Assembly (NCBI RefSeq): GCF_022647665.1
Contig: NZ_CP071872.1
Span: 6,882,001-6,946,000, forward strand
Source of the DNA: Streptomyces formicae
GTDB taxonomy: Bacteria; Actinomycetota; Actinomycetes; Streptomycetales; Streptomycetaceae
Direction: 5' to 3'
Length of the DNA stretch: 64,000 bases
This document shows, piece by piece, positions 9,752-19,200 of this stretch. The position numbers and the translations under genes were made by a program. Every line of letters starts with the position of its first letter. Position 1 is the first letter of the stretch. Under the pieces are notes generated by a model. That model was given only the letters and a program-made list of their open reading frames with translations. It did not search any database and was not told where the DNA came from.

Positions 9752-11806
9752 TCAGCGTCTGGACACCGTCACGTACTGCTCCCGTACCTCCCGGTACCGC
9801 AGCAGCTCCGCGGCGATCGGGTCGAGCACCTTCGCCCGCCCGCAGGCCGCCGCGGCCTCCTTGAGCCGCCGCTCCGCGTCCTGTCCGTACCGCCGCGCGG
9901 GCCCCTTCGCGGCCGCGGCGCACGCCCACTCCACCAGCGGCCCGCCCACGATCCCCCCGAGCATCAGCAGCACCGGCGGTACCAGCATCGGCTCCAGCAC
10001 CCCGATGATCTGGCCCAACAGCCACAGCCCGCCGTAGATCTGAAGCAGGGTCATCGCCGCCTGGGCCAGCACCGCGGCCGGCCACCACGCGGGCCGCGGC
10101 GGCCGAGGGCTCGGTGTGCCCAGCGTGACCGCGAGCTCGTCCAGCGCCTCGGGCAGCCCTTCCGCGCCGCGCACCGCCGCCTCGCGCACGGCCTGTGCCC
10201 AGGGCACGGGCAGCCCGTGGGCCGCCTCGTCCGCGACCGTACGTACCGCCTGCTCGACCCGTTGGCGTGCCGTGAGTTCCTCCTCCACCGGTTCCGGTGG
10301 CTGCGGCAGTCCGCCGCCGGGCGTGCGGACGCGCTCGTACCAGCGCCACAGCCGCAGCCAGGGTGTGCCGCAGGCACGCCCCGCGTTTCTGCGCCACTGG
10401 CGTTCGGCCTCCTCACCGACCGCCTTGGCACCGACCGCGCCCGCCAGCCGCGCCGTGAAGTCGTCGCGGGCCCGCTCGCCGAGTCCGGGGTGCCCGTCGG
10501 CCACGTACAGGGACCGCAGCCGTTTCGCGGCCGCGTCGACGTCGGCGGAGATGCGCCGGGCGGCGGCGGTGCGGTCCTGGACGAAGCGTCCGAGCAGTTC
10601 GCGCAGCTCGCCGACGCCCTCGCCGGTGAGTGCCGACAGGGCGAGGACGGTGGCGCCGGGTTCGCCGTGCTCTCCGAGGGCGATGCCGTCCTCGTCGAGG
10701 AGCCGGCGCAGATCGTCGAGTACCTGGTCGGCGGCGTCGCCGGGCAGCCTGTCGATCTGGTTGAGGACGACGAAGGTGACCTCGGCATGCCCGGCGAGCG
10801 GTCGCAGATAACGTTCGTGGAGGGCGGCGTCCGCGTACTTCTCCGGGTCGACGACCCAGACCACCGCGTCGACCAGCGCCAGCACCCGGTCCACCTGCTC
10901 ACGGTGGACGGTCAGCGCCGAGTCGTGGTCGGGCAGGTCCACGAGGACGAGCCCCTGCAGCGCCTCGTCGCCCGATCCGCCCGCGAGCGGCCTGCGGCGC
11001 AGCCGGCCGGGGATGGCAAGCCGGTCCAGCAGTCCGGCGGCACCGTCGGACCAGGCGAGGGAGATCGGCGCGGAGGTGGTGGGCCTGCGCAGGCCGGTCT
11101 CCGAGATGGGCACTCCGGCAAGGGCGTTGAACAGCGTCGACTTGCCGCTGCCGGTGGCGCCCGCGATGGCGACGACGGTGTGCTGCGAGGACAGCCGCTG
11201 CCGCGCGGCCGCTTCGCCGAGCACCCGGTCCGCCTCGTCGAGTGCGCGGCCGTCGAGCCGGGTGCGGGAGAGGCCCACGAGTTCGCGGAGCGCGCCGAGG
11301 CGGGCCCGGAGCGGGGCGGCGTACGGGCCTCCCACGGGGCTGTGGGGCTCGTCGGCGAGGAGCGAGACATCGTCGTCCGCAAGGGCGGAGGGGTCGCTGG
11401 CACGGCGGGCGATGAGACCGTCGTCCCAGCGGACGGCGTCAGGTCTGGCGGCCTCCTCGGGCGGATCATGCGGCTCTTGCGACTCCGGTTCCTGTGCCGC
11501 CGGCTTCCCAGCCGCCTCGCCGGAGTCGCCGGCGGCCATGTCGGCGGACCGGCCGGCGGGCCGGTCGGCGGGCCGGTCGGCGGGCCGGTCGGCGGGCCGG
11601 CCGGCGGACCCGTCGCTGGACCCGTCGGCGGACCCGTCGGCCGGTCCGCCCTCAGCCTCCGGCTCCCGCCCGGCGTCCGAGGCGGCCTGCGCCGCGGGTC
11701 CAGCCCCGGACCCGGCGTCGGCCCCGGATCCGGATCCGGCTGCGGCCTCGTCGTCGGACGACCCGTTCCCCGAGCGCCCCTCGGTCTCCCCAGTGACAGC
11801 GGTCAC
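9752..11806 (-). CDS. dynB: dynamin-like GTPase DynB, membrane protein, 684 aa
   Basis: Large GTPase with P-loop AGATGSGKST (about 215-224), the G3-type VDLPDHDS, and a G4-like LNQIDRLPGD. A long Arg/Ala-rich helical region follows, then two closely spaced hydrophobic segments (about 575-632, WWPAAVLAQAAM... and PPVLLMLGGIVGG) and a charged tail. The N-terminal 125 residues are disordered, acidic and repetitive (RPADRPADRPAD from 12-bp repeats near 11555-11610). In streptomycetes two adjacent dynamin-like proteins, DynA and DynB, stabilise FtsZ rings at sporulation septa; the membrane-spanning one is DynB, matching this gene. GTG 11806 sits 7 bases after the dynA stop and uses an AAGGAGAGG overlapping the dynA end. 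Confidence 0.88.
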   Translation of the reverse strand: MTAVTGETEGRSGNGSSDDEAAAGSGSGADAGSGAGPAAQAASDAGREPEAEGGPADGSADGSSDGSAGRPADRPADRPADRPAGRSADMAAGDSGEAAGKPAAQEPESQEPHDPPEEAARPDAVRWDDGLIARRASDPSALADDDVSLLADEPHSPVGGPYAAPLRARLGALRELVGLSRTRLDGRALDEADRVLGEAAARQRLSSQHTVVAIAGATGSGKSTLFNALAGVPISETGLRRPTTSAPISLAWSDGAAGLLDRLAIPGRLRRRPLAGGSGDEALQGLVLVDLPDHDSALTVHREQVDRVLALVDAVVWVVDPEKYADAALHERYLRPLAGHAEVTFVVLNQIDRLPGDAADQVLDDLRRLLDEDGIALGEHGEPGATVLALSALTGEGVGELRELLGRFVQDRTAAARRISADVDAAAKRLRSLYVADGHPGLGERARDDFTARLAGAVGAKAVGEEAERQWRRNAGRACGTPWLRLWRWYERVRTPGGGLPQPPEPVEEELTARQRVEQAVRTVADEAAHGLPVPWAQAVREAAVRGAEGLPEALDELAVTLGTPSPRPPRPAWWPAAVLAQAAMTLLQIYGGLWLLGQIIGVLEPMLVPPVLLMLGGIVGGPLVEWACAAAAKGPARRYGQDAERRLKEAAAACGRAKVLDPIAAELLRYREVREQYVTVSRR

Positions 11807-11812
11807 CAGCGC

Positions 11813-13474
11813 TCACCTCTCCTTCTGCAGTACGGACAGCGCGGCGATCAGCTCGGCCTGCGGCTCCGGAGTCACTTCCAGGGCGTCGAGCGGGGCGAGC
11901 CGCCGGTCGCGCTCGTCGAGCAGTACGCGTTCGATGTACGTCCTCACGAGCTCGCTGCCCTTGTCCCGGAGCCCCAGCGCGCCGTGGGCACCCATGCGTT
12001 CGGCGAGCCGCTCCCCCGCGGCGCGGGCGCGCCGGCCGCCGAGGAGGGACGCGGCGAGCAGCGCGGCGACGGTCTCGGCGTCGGGAGCGGCGGAACGTTC
12101 CATGCCCCGTACCGCTTCCTCGGCGAGCTCTTCAAGCACCCGGCGCCAGCGGCGCACGGCCATCCCGATGCGCTCGGCGCACTCGCGATCCGCCGCCGTG
12201 TGTCCGCCGCCGACCGCCCCCGAGGCCGGTTCGCGCCGCCACGCCTCCTGGACCCGCTCGTCGGCGGCGGCGACGGCGCACTGCAGGAGGGCGGTGAGAC
12301 TCTCGGCGAGCGCGTCGAGGAGCTCACCGGCCGAACTGTCGCGCGGGTAGCCGCGCCAGCGGGTACGGGCGTCCCCGGCGAGCACCGCACCGCGGGCGAG
12401 CTGTTTGCGCACCCGCTCGGCCTCCAGCGCGTACGCCTCCTCGACCGCGCCGGAGAGACGCAGGGCGGCGGCGTACTGCGCGGCGACGGCGCCCGCGAGT
12501 TCCGGCATGCGGGCGTTGAGCGAGTCGATGACCCCGGCCGCGGTCCGTACGACGGTCTGCTGACGTGCGGCGGGGTCGAGGGCCCGGTGCACCAGCCACT
12601 CCCGCAGCGCGACGACGGCGGAGTCCGGCAGCAGCCCGCTGCCGCGGCCCGCGGACTCGGGCAGCTCGGGGATGGTGAACCGCGGTACGTGGCCGAGCCC
12701 CGCCTTGGTCAGCAGCGCCGCGTACTGCCGGGACACCTCGTTGATCACCTGGTGCGGCACCCGGTCGAGCACGGTGACGAGCATCGCGTCGTACTCCTTC
12801 GCCGTGCGCAGCAGATGCCAGGGAACGGCGTCCGCGTACCGGGAGGCGGTGGTGACCATGATCCAGATGTCGGCCGCGCAGATCAGTTCGGCGGCGAGCA
12901 TCCGGTTCTCGACGACGAGCGAGTCGACGTCGGGCGCGTCGAGCAGGGCGATCCCGGGCGGCAGGGTGGCGGAGGTCTCGATCCGCAGGGCGCAGTCCTC
13001 CGCGGGCCCGCTACCGGTGCCGACACCGCTCCCGACGCCGACGGCGGCGCCTGCGCCCGGGACCGTACGCGTGGGCGCTCCCCCGGCTGCGGTCTCCTCC
13101 TGCTGCGGCAGCCATACGCGGGTGAGGTACGGCAGCACGCGCATCCCCGCGAACCAGTGGTGGTCGTCCGGGTGGCACACGAGCACCGGAGTCCTCGTGG
13201 TGGGCCGCAGCACTCCGGCCTCGCTCACCCGGCGCCCCACGAGGGAGTTGACCAGCGTCGACTTCCCGGCCCCGGTGGACCCGCCGACCACCACGAGCAG
13301 TGGCGCGTCGGGGTCTTTGAGCCGGGGCACCAGATAGTCGTCCAGCTGCGCGAGCAGCTCGTCTCGCGTCCGCCGCGCGCGCGGCGCGCCGGGCAGGGGC
13401 AGTGGAAGGCGCACGGCAGCGACACGGTCGCGCAGGGCGGAGAGTGCGTCGATCAACTGAGGCCGTACTTCCAT
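11813..13474 (-). CDS. dynA: dynamin-like GTPase DynA, 553 aa
   Basis: Cytosolic GTPase with P-loop VGGSTGAGKST (about 63-73), the G3-type LLDAPDVDS, and G4-like VTVLDRVPHQV, followed by a mostly helical Ala/Arg/Leu-rich body. No membrane segment is visible, in contrast to its partner encoded 7 bases downstream, so the pair matches the DynA-DynB arrangement that supports septation during sporulation. The start is not certain: ATG 13474 (MEVRPQLIDAL) is used here, but GTG 13483, three codons earlier (MVTMEVRP), is equally possible, and neither has a good Shine-Dalgarno sequence. The AT-richer upstream region may contain a developmentally regulated promoter. Confidence 0.88.
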   Translation of the reverse strand: MEVRPQLIDALSALRDRVAAVRLPLPLPGAPRARRTRDELLAQLDDYLVPRLKDPDAPLLVVVGGSTGAGKSTLVNSLVGRRVSEAGVLRPTTRTPVLVCHPDDHHWFAGMRVLPYLTRVWLPQQEETAAGGAPTRTVPGAGAAVGVGSGVGTGSGPAEDCALRIETSATLPPGIALLDAPDVDSLVVENRMLAAELICAADIWIMVTTASRYADAVPWHLLRTAKEYDAMLVTVLDRVPHQVINEVSRQYAALLTKAGLGHVPRFTIPELPESAGRGSGLLPDSAVVALREWLVHRALDPAARQQTVVRTAAGVIDSLNARMPELAGAVAAQYAAALRLSGAVEEAYALEAERVRKQLARGAVLAGDARTRWRGYPRDSSAGELLDALAESLTALLQCAVAAADERVQEAWRREPASGAVGGGHTAADRECAERIGMAVRRWRRVLEELAEEAVRGMERSAAPDAETVAALLAASLLGGRRARAAGERLAERMGAHGALGLRDKGSELVRTYIERVLLDERDRRLAPLDALEVTPEPQAELIAALSVLQKER

Positions 13475-13795
13475 GGTCACCACATGCGAAGAATGCCCAA
13501 TTTTGGAGCCTTTTTGAAGCGTATAAGCATCCCTGCGCGCCGATCAGACAGACGGAACAGACGGGACGAGTGGGGCGCAGGCATAACGAGTGCACAACAC
13601 CCGGGCCGAGAGTCGAAAAAAGCGCTGCGAGAATCGCACCTGCCTGCGATTATCGGTTCGCTTCACCGAACCTCCACATCGTGCCACGCAGGTGAAGCAT
13701 CCGGGTCAAGGTGATCGGAGCCCTATCCTTGTCCCGGCGTCCCGGCAAGGTCACGGACAACCCACCAGGGCTCCAGGCCACCGAGGCCACACCCG
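13475..13795. other. intergenic region between dynA and tRNA-Arg
   Basis: About 320 bases, more AT-rich than its surroundings (for example 13498-13530), and it must hold the divergent promoters of dynA and the tRNA gene. A small hairpin GGTTCG...CGAACC is visible near 13666-13682. No gene is supported here. Confidence 0.55.
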
Positions 13796-13868
13796 GCCCC
13801 CGTAGCTCAGTGGATAGAGCAGGCGCCTTCTAAGCGCTTGGCCGCAGGTTCGAGTCCTGCCGGGGGCG
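13796..13868 (+). tRNA. tRNA-Arg (anticodon TCT)
   Basis: Complete cloverleaf: acceptor GCCCCCG (13796-13802) with CGGGGGC (13861-13867), D stem GCTC/GAGC, anticodon stem GGCGC/GCGCT with loop CTTCTAA (anticodon TCT at 13829-13831), and T stem GCAGG/CCTGC around loop TTCGAGT. The 3' CCA is not encoded. It reads AGA codons, which are rare in this GC-rich genome, so the tRNA could limit translation of AGA-containing genes. No integrase or duplicated 3' end suggests an integrated element here. Confidence 0.96.
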
Positions 13869-13888
13869 CACAACGTGCGCGACTGATC

Positions 13889-13914
13889 GGCCCTCCTCCT
13901 GGGAGGGCCTTTTT
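13889..13914 (+). terminator. intrinsic terminator after tRNA-Arg
   Basis: GGCCCTCC (13889-13896) pairs with GGAGGGCC (13902-13909) around a 5-nt loop, followed directly by TTTTT. It is placed 20 bases after the tRNA end. Confidence 0.88.
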
Positions 13915-13970
13915 GCTGGTCAGAGGGACACTAGCGGGACGGGCGTAGCGAGCATGTAAGCGCCGTGCGG

Positions 13971-15728
13971 CTACCCCGGCAGCAGCGGCGCGGCCGGGGA
14001 GGCCGACTCGGGAGGCCCCGGCTCGCCCGGGGACCCGGGCTGCTCCGCGGACCGGGACTGCTCCGGAGACTGTGGCCGATACGGGGAGGCCGGCTGATCC
14101 GGCGGCTTCGGGGCCTCCGGCCGCACGCGCTGCTCCGGAGACCGGGGCTTGATCGGGGACTGCGGATGATCCGGCGACTCCGGCGCCTTCGGTGGCTGCG
14201 GCCTGTCCGGGGACTCCGGCGGCTCCGGCTGGGCCGGTTCGGGAGATTCCGGCTTGTCGGGCGACGCCGGGGACTCCGGCGAGTCGGGCGAGTCGGGCGA
14301 GTCGGGCGAGTCGGGTGAGTCGGGTGAGTCGGGCTGCGCCGGCTTTTCCGGGGCCTTCGGCTTCTCCGGAGGCGTCGGCTCGGGAGACTCCGTCTCGTCG
14401 GGAGATTGAGGCTTCTCCGGCGGCCGGGGCTTTTCCGGAGACTGCTTGTCGTTGTCCCGGGGCTCGCCCTCCTTGCTCTTTTCCTTTTCCTCCTCCTTCT
14501 TCGCGGGCTCTTCCTTCTTCTCCTCGTCCTCGGGCGTGCCCTTTTCTCCCTCCTCGTCCTTCTTCACGGGCTCCTCCGTCTTCTCCTCCGTCTTCTCCTC
14601 CGTCTTCTCCTCCGTCTTCTCCTCCGTCTTCTCCTCGTCCTCCGGCGCGCTCGTGGACGGCGACGGCAGGACCGGGTCCGGAGAGCCGGGGGGCTGACTC
14701 TTCGGAGGAGGGACCTTGTGGTCGCTCCTGCCCTGGTGGTCTCCGCTCGGGCGCTCGAACCATGCCTGGTGGTCCTTGTCGAACACCGTGATGGCCTTCA
14801 TCGGCTGCCCGGCGGGCTTGACCGCGACAAGGCCGGAGGGCTGGAACGACGTCCACCGACCGCCCGTGTACGTCGGCTTTCCCTCGACGGCGACGGGCGG
14901 GGTCAGCGGGTTGCCGCAGGCGCAGCGGACACGCGGTACGCCGCGGTCGTCGACCAGGACGGCCGTACCGGTCTGGAGGATCGCCTGATAGGTGGTGACC
15001 TCACCGTTCTTGTACCCGTGGTTGGTGACGCGGGTGTCCCAGCCCAGCCGAACGGGTGTCAGGGACCGCAGATACGAGGGGATGTCGGGCTGCCCGATGG
15101 TCAGGACGTCCGCGAAGACCTTCCCCTTGTCGTCGTTCTCCGTCAGGTACGTGATCTGCTTCTCGACGTCGCAGCTCGCGACGTGCTGCGTGCCCCCGTA
15201 CAGCCCGGGATGCGAACCGTTGACCTCGAGCGTGCGTCCGCCGCTGCCGCCCGGCGGCGACGCCCCAGGGACCGAGGACGGGTGTTCCGCGCCCTCGGCC
15301 TCCGTGGCTGTCGAGGGGGTGAACGGGTCGGCGCCGGCCGCCGTGGCGGTCTGGAGGAAGACCTCCCCGCCGCCCCTGCTCCCGCCGAGGAGCGAGTAGG
15401 CGAGGATCACCGCCATCACCACGGCCAGCGCGGCACCGGTGCTGACCAGCGTGCTGCGCGTCCGCCACCAGGGCGACGACCGCCCTCCGCGGCCCCGGTC
15501 CGGCGGCTCGCCCGGTCCGCCCGGTCCGCCCGGTCCGCCCGGTCCGCCCGGTCCGCCCGGTCCGCCCGGTCCGCCGATGACGATCGGGCCGCTGGGAGGG
15601 CCCGGTGGGGGCAGCGGTCCGGGGGCCCCCTGCGGCTGCTCGCCCGACGGCCGCCCGGACAGCGGCCCGGACGGAGGACCGGTGGGACGACCGGCGGGAC
15701 GGCCGGACGGAGGAGGTAGGGAACTCAC
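13971..15728 (-). CDS. DUF6777 membrane-anchored protein with Pro/Glu-rich repeats, 585 aa
   Basis: Start GTG 15728 has GGGGAGAG upstream. Layout: a Pro/Gly-rich cytoplasmic head with GGP repeats (about 1-80), one transmembrane helix (about 90-113, TGAALAVVMAVILAYSLL), then a conserved extracytoplasmic domain (about 125-345). That domain has HPGLYGGT, a Cys in ASCDVEKQITYL, PSYLRSLTPVRL, VLVDDRGVPRVRCACGNPLTPP and PAGQPMKAITVFD, which fits the actinobacterial DUF6777 domain as I remember it. The last 240 residues are a disordered tail with EEKT repeats and SPD/PEKP repeats. Function unknown; the long Pro/acidic tail outside the membrane may span the cell wall. It is convergent with the tRNA gene and divergent from the large secreted protein. 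Confidence 0.85.
   Translation of the reverse strand: MSSLPPPSGRPAGRPTGPPSGPLSGRPSGEQPQGAPGPLPPPGPPSGPIVIGGPGGPGGPGGPGGPGGPGGPGEPPDRGRGGRSSPWWRTRSTLVSTGAALAVVMAVILAYSLLGGSRGGGEVFLQTATAAGADPFTPSTATEAEGAEHPSSVPGASPPGGSGGRTLEVNGSHPGLYGGTQHVASCDVEKQITYLTENDDKGKVFADVLTIGQPDIPSYLRSLTPVRLGWDTRVTNHGYKNGEVTTYQAILQTGTAVLVDDRGVPRVRCACGNPLTPPVAVEGKPTYTGGRWTSFQPSGLVAVKPAGQPMKAITVFDKDHQAWFERPSGDHQGRSDHKVPPPKSQPPGSPDPVLPSPSTSAPEDEEKTEEKTEEKTEEKTEEKTEEPVKKDEEGEKGTPEDEEKKEEPAKKEEEKEKSKEGEPRDNDKQSPEKPRPPEKPQSPDETESPEPTPPEKPKAPEKPAQPDSPDSPDSPDSPDSPDSPESPASPDKPESPEPAQPEPPESPDRPQPPKAPESPDHPQSPIKPRSPEQRVRPEAPKPPDQPASPYRPQSPEQSRSAEQPGSPGEPGPPESASPAAPLLPG
14281..14637. repeat. two short coding tandem repeats (9-bp SPD and 12-bp EEKT units)
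   Basis: At 14281-14334 a 9-bp unit (gagtcgggc and variants) is repeated about six times, encoding SPD triplets. At 14571-14637 a 12-bp unit (ttctcctccgtc) is repeated five times, encoding EEKT. Both keep the reading frame, so unit-number changes would alter only tail length. Confidence 0.85.
15514..15576. repeat. 9-bp tandem repeat encoding GGP units
   Basis: The unit ggtccgccc is present six times perfectly plus one altered copy, encoding the Gly-Gly-Pro stretch near the N-terminus of the DUF6777 protein. Confidence 0.88.
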
Positions 15729-16296
15729 AGGCGCTCTCCCCAGACGTAGGGCATCGGAAAAATTCGCGTAATCCCGTTTGCCCTCTCTTTAGAGATTATT
15801 ACTCCATATCCGGTAGGCGCGAATAACGGAGATTCTCCTCCCGTGAGAATGGGCGACGGGATCGCCGGACCCCCTCTCACATCACGGGTCTTCCGGCAGT
15901 GGGGGTGCATGCCCACGTATCAAGAAGACCGTCGGCGAGCGGGTCGGGTCATGTCCCTGAATTTCGGGACTTGACAGACCCCAGAGGTCCCGTACGACCA
16001 CGCCACCCTCGCCCGGCGCAGCGCCCCGCACCCTCAACTTTGCCCGAGCTTCAGCACAGTTGGAGCCTCGACCCGCCCTCTTCACCTCGCCAACCACGCA
16101 GTTTGTACTCACTGATGACGAAGTATGGACACCGCCAGAAAAAGCCTCCTAGGGTGTGCGTCGCAAATCGTCGGAGCTTCAGATTCTGCAAGCGCTCCTC
16201 GACCTCCGGCTCGGTACGACCGATCGCCCCGCGTTGTGGCCCACGCACCACCACCGCTATGTGCTCCCTCCTGCGCCGGGAGCACCAGGAGGATGC
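15729..16296. other. long divergent intergenic region with candidate operator and promoter
   Basis: 568 bases between two divergent genes. An 18-bp near-palindrome, GTCCC-N8-GGAC with C/G arms (15953-15970), directly abuts a perfect TTGACA (15971-15976) on the plus strand. A matching -10 is not obvious, so this is only a candidate control site. Several frames are open here but show no conserved protein. Confidence 0.45.
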
Positions 16297-19200
16297 ATGA
16301 ATCCACGCCCGTACCGCCGACTTCGCAGACGTCTGGTCGGCCTGGTCGTCGCCTCTTTCCTCGCCGGCAGCTTCCTCTCCTCGCCACCGGCCGTCGCACA
16401 GCCCGGCCAGCCCGGCCAGTCCGGCCAGTCCGGTCAGTCGTCCGTCGAACTGCCCCCACAGGAACCCGGCGTCACGCTGCGCGTCTTCGACATACAGTTC
16501 CCGGCGAGTGAGATCTGCGACCTGAAACCCGGACAGACCCCGAACGCCGACAAGTTGATGCCGTCGATCGACTGGAGCACGACGGACGACTTCGGTGGCA
16601 TCGGCGACAACTTCGTGTCGCAGGTGACCGGCAACATCAACGTCCCCCAGGACGGCTCGTACACATTCAGGCTGACCAGCGACGATGGATCGCGGCTGCT
16701 GATCGACGACAAACCGGTCATCGACCACGACGGCCTCCACGGAGCCGAGCCCAAGGACGGCAAGGTCGAACTGACGGCCGGTTACCACTCCCTCCGTATC
16801 GATCACTTCGACCGCACGGGCGGCCAGCAGATCACGCTGGCCTGGACACCGCCCGGCGCCTCCGACTTCGCGGTCGTACCGAACTCGGTACTGAGCACCG
16901 ACGCCGATGTCGTACGAGTGACCGCGCCGGGCCGCAAGGAGTGCACGAGCGGGACCGACACCCCGGGCGACGGCATGCAGCTGACCGGCGTGCACCCGAA
17001 CTACACCCTGACCGACCTCCGGCCCAGCGGTTTCGAGCCGCAGGTCACCGCGATGGACTGGCTGCCGGACGGGCGGCTGGCCGTGACGACCTGGGATGGC
17101 ACCGACAACACGGCGGGCGAGGTCTACCTGCTGAGCAACGTCACCGGAAGCACCGGCCCTGACAAGGTGACCGCCGAGAAGGTGGCCGGCGGCCTGAAGG
17201 AGCCGATGGGCATCAAGGCCCTCGACGGCAAGCTGTACGTCTCCCAGAAGCACGAGCTGACGGAGCTGAGCGACGTCGACGGGGACGACGTCATCGACGC
17301 GCAGAAGACGATCGCGACCTGGCCCTTCGGCGGCAACTTCCACGAGTTCGCCTTCGGGCTGCTCTACCGGGACGGGTACTTCTACCTGAATCTGTCGGTC
17401 GCCATCAACTACGGCGGCGCGACCACGGATCCGCAGCCCGCGCCGAACCGCGGCACCTCGATCAAGGTGAACAGGAAGACCGGCAAGGTCTCGTACATCG
17501 CAGGCGGACTGCGCACGCCCAACGGCATCGGCTGGGGTCCCGAGGGGGATCTCTTCGTGACCGACAACCAAGGCGGCTGGCTGCCCGCGTCCAAGCTGGT
17601 GCACATCAAGCAGGACCGGTTCTTCAACCACTACACCAACCCGTCCGGGCCCTACGACGCGAAGCCGGTGACCCAGCCGGTGCTGTGGCTGCCCCAGAAC
17701 GAGATCGCGAACTCGCCCAGCACCCCGCTGTATCTGACCAAGGGGCCGTTCGCCGGGCAGATGCTGTTCGGTGACGTGACGTACGGCGGTCTCCAGCGCG
17801 CATACCTGGAGAAGATCGACGGCGAGTACCAGGGCGCGGTCTTCCGCCACACCCAGGGACTCGAATCCGGCATCACCCGGATCAGCCAGGGACCCGACGG
17901 TGCCATCTACACCGGTGGTCTGGGCGCGGGCGGCAACTGGGGCCAGGAGGGCAAGCTCACCTACGGCCTGCAGAAACTGACCCCGAACGGCGGCAACGCC
18001 TTCGACATCCGCAGGATGCGCGTCAGACCGAACGGCTTCGAGCTGGAGTACACCCAGCCGCTCTCCGACGAGACGGCCGCCGAGCTGGTCAACCGCTACA
18101 AGATCGAGCAGTGGCGGTACGTCCCGACGCCGGACTACGGCGGCCCGAAGGTCGACGAGGAGACGCTCGCCGTCCGGGGCGCCACCCTGTCCGCCGACCG
18201 CAAGAAGGTCACGCTCGACATCGTCGGCCTCAAGCCCGGCCGGGTGGTGCACGTCCGCTCTCCCCGCCCCTTCAGCTCGGCCTCCGGTGAGTCACTGTGG
18301 AGCACGGAAGCCTGGTACACGCTGAACTCCCTGCCCGGGAGGCAGCCGCAGACCGCGCTCTACGAGGCGGAGGAGGCGACGCTCACCGGCGGCGCCGCCC
18401 GCGCCACCGACCACGTGGGCTATTCGAGCAGTGCCTTCGTCGCCGGGTACGGGACCAAGGGCGCCGCCACCGCCTTCAAGGTGAACGTCGGCCGGTCGGG
18501 CACGTACGACGTGGGCCTGCGCTACTCCAACGGTCCGAACCCGTTCACCGGCACCAAGTCCGTGAGCGTCTACGTCAACGGCACCAAGGTCGGACGGACG
18601 AGCCTGCTCAGCACCGGCACCTGGGACACCTGGTCGACCAGGACCGAGGCGCTTCCGCTGCGCAGAGGCACCAACACCATCACCTATCAGCACGATGCCG
18701 ACGACACCGGACACGTCAACCTCGACCTGATCAGCGTGCACCCGCGCGGCAGCCGCGTCACCCTCTTCGACGGGGCGGACCGGTCGAACTGGCAGCACAC
18801 CGACGGGCGCACCGTGCAGTGGCCGCTGACGGACGGCGGGATGGAGGTCTGCTGCGGCGACATCCGCACCAAGGACGCCTTCGGCGACTTCAAGCTCCAC
18901 GTCGAGTTCTGGCTGCCGGAGCTGCCGCCGGACGTGACGGGCCAGAACCGCGCGAACAGCGGTGTGTATCTCCAGGAACGCTATGAGATCCAGGTGCTGG
19001 ACTCGTACGGCGACACGACCCCCGCCGACGACGAAGCCGCGGCGATCTACAAGCAGAAGGCCGCGGACGCCAACGCCGCACGGCCGCCGGGGAGCTGGCA
19101 GACGTACGACATCACCTTCCGCGCGGCCCGCTTCGACAGCAACGGCACCAAGGTCGAGGACGCCCGCGTCACGGTGGTGTGGAACGGAACGAAGGTCCAC

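Noticed and set aside
10217..13714. 1165-codon plus-strand frame opposite dynB and dynA
   Set aside because: Gly/Val/Arg-rich antisense of two well-supported GTPase genes, typical of GC-rich DNA.
13796..13868. tRNA-Arg as an integration site for a mobile element
   Set aside because: No integrase, excisionase or repeated tRNA 3' end within the window.
14281..15576. Clustered short repeats that could be mistaken for a CRISPR array
   Set aside because: Units are 9-12 bp, directly tandem without spacers, and encode SPD, EEKT and GGP inside one gene.
16051..18252. 733-codon minus-strand frame opposite the DUF1080 protein
   Set aside because: Antisense shadow with Val/Arg/Gly bias; the plus strand has signal peptide, ribosome binding site and four domains.
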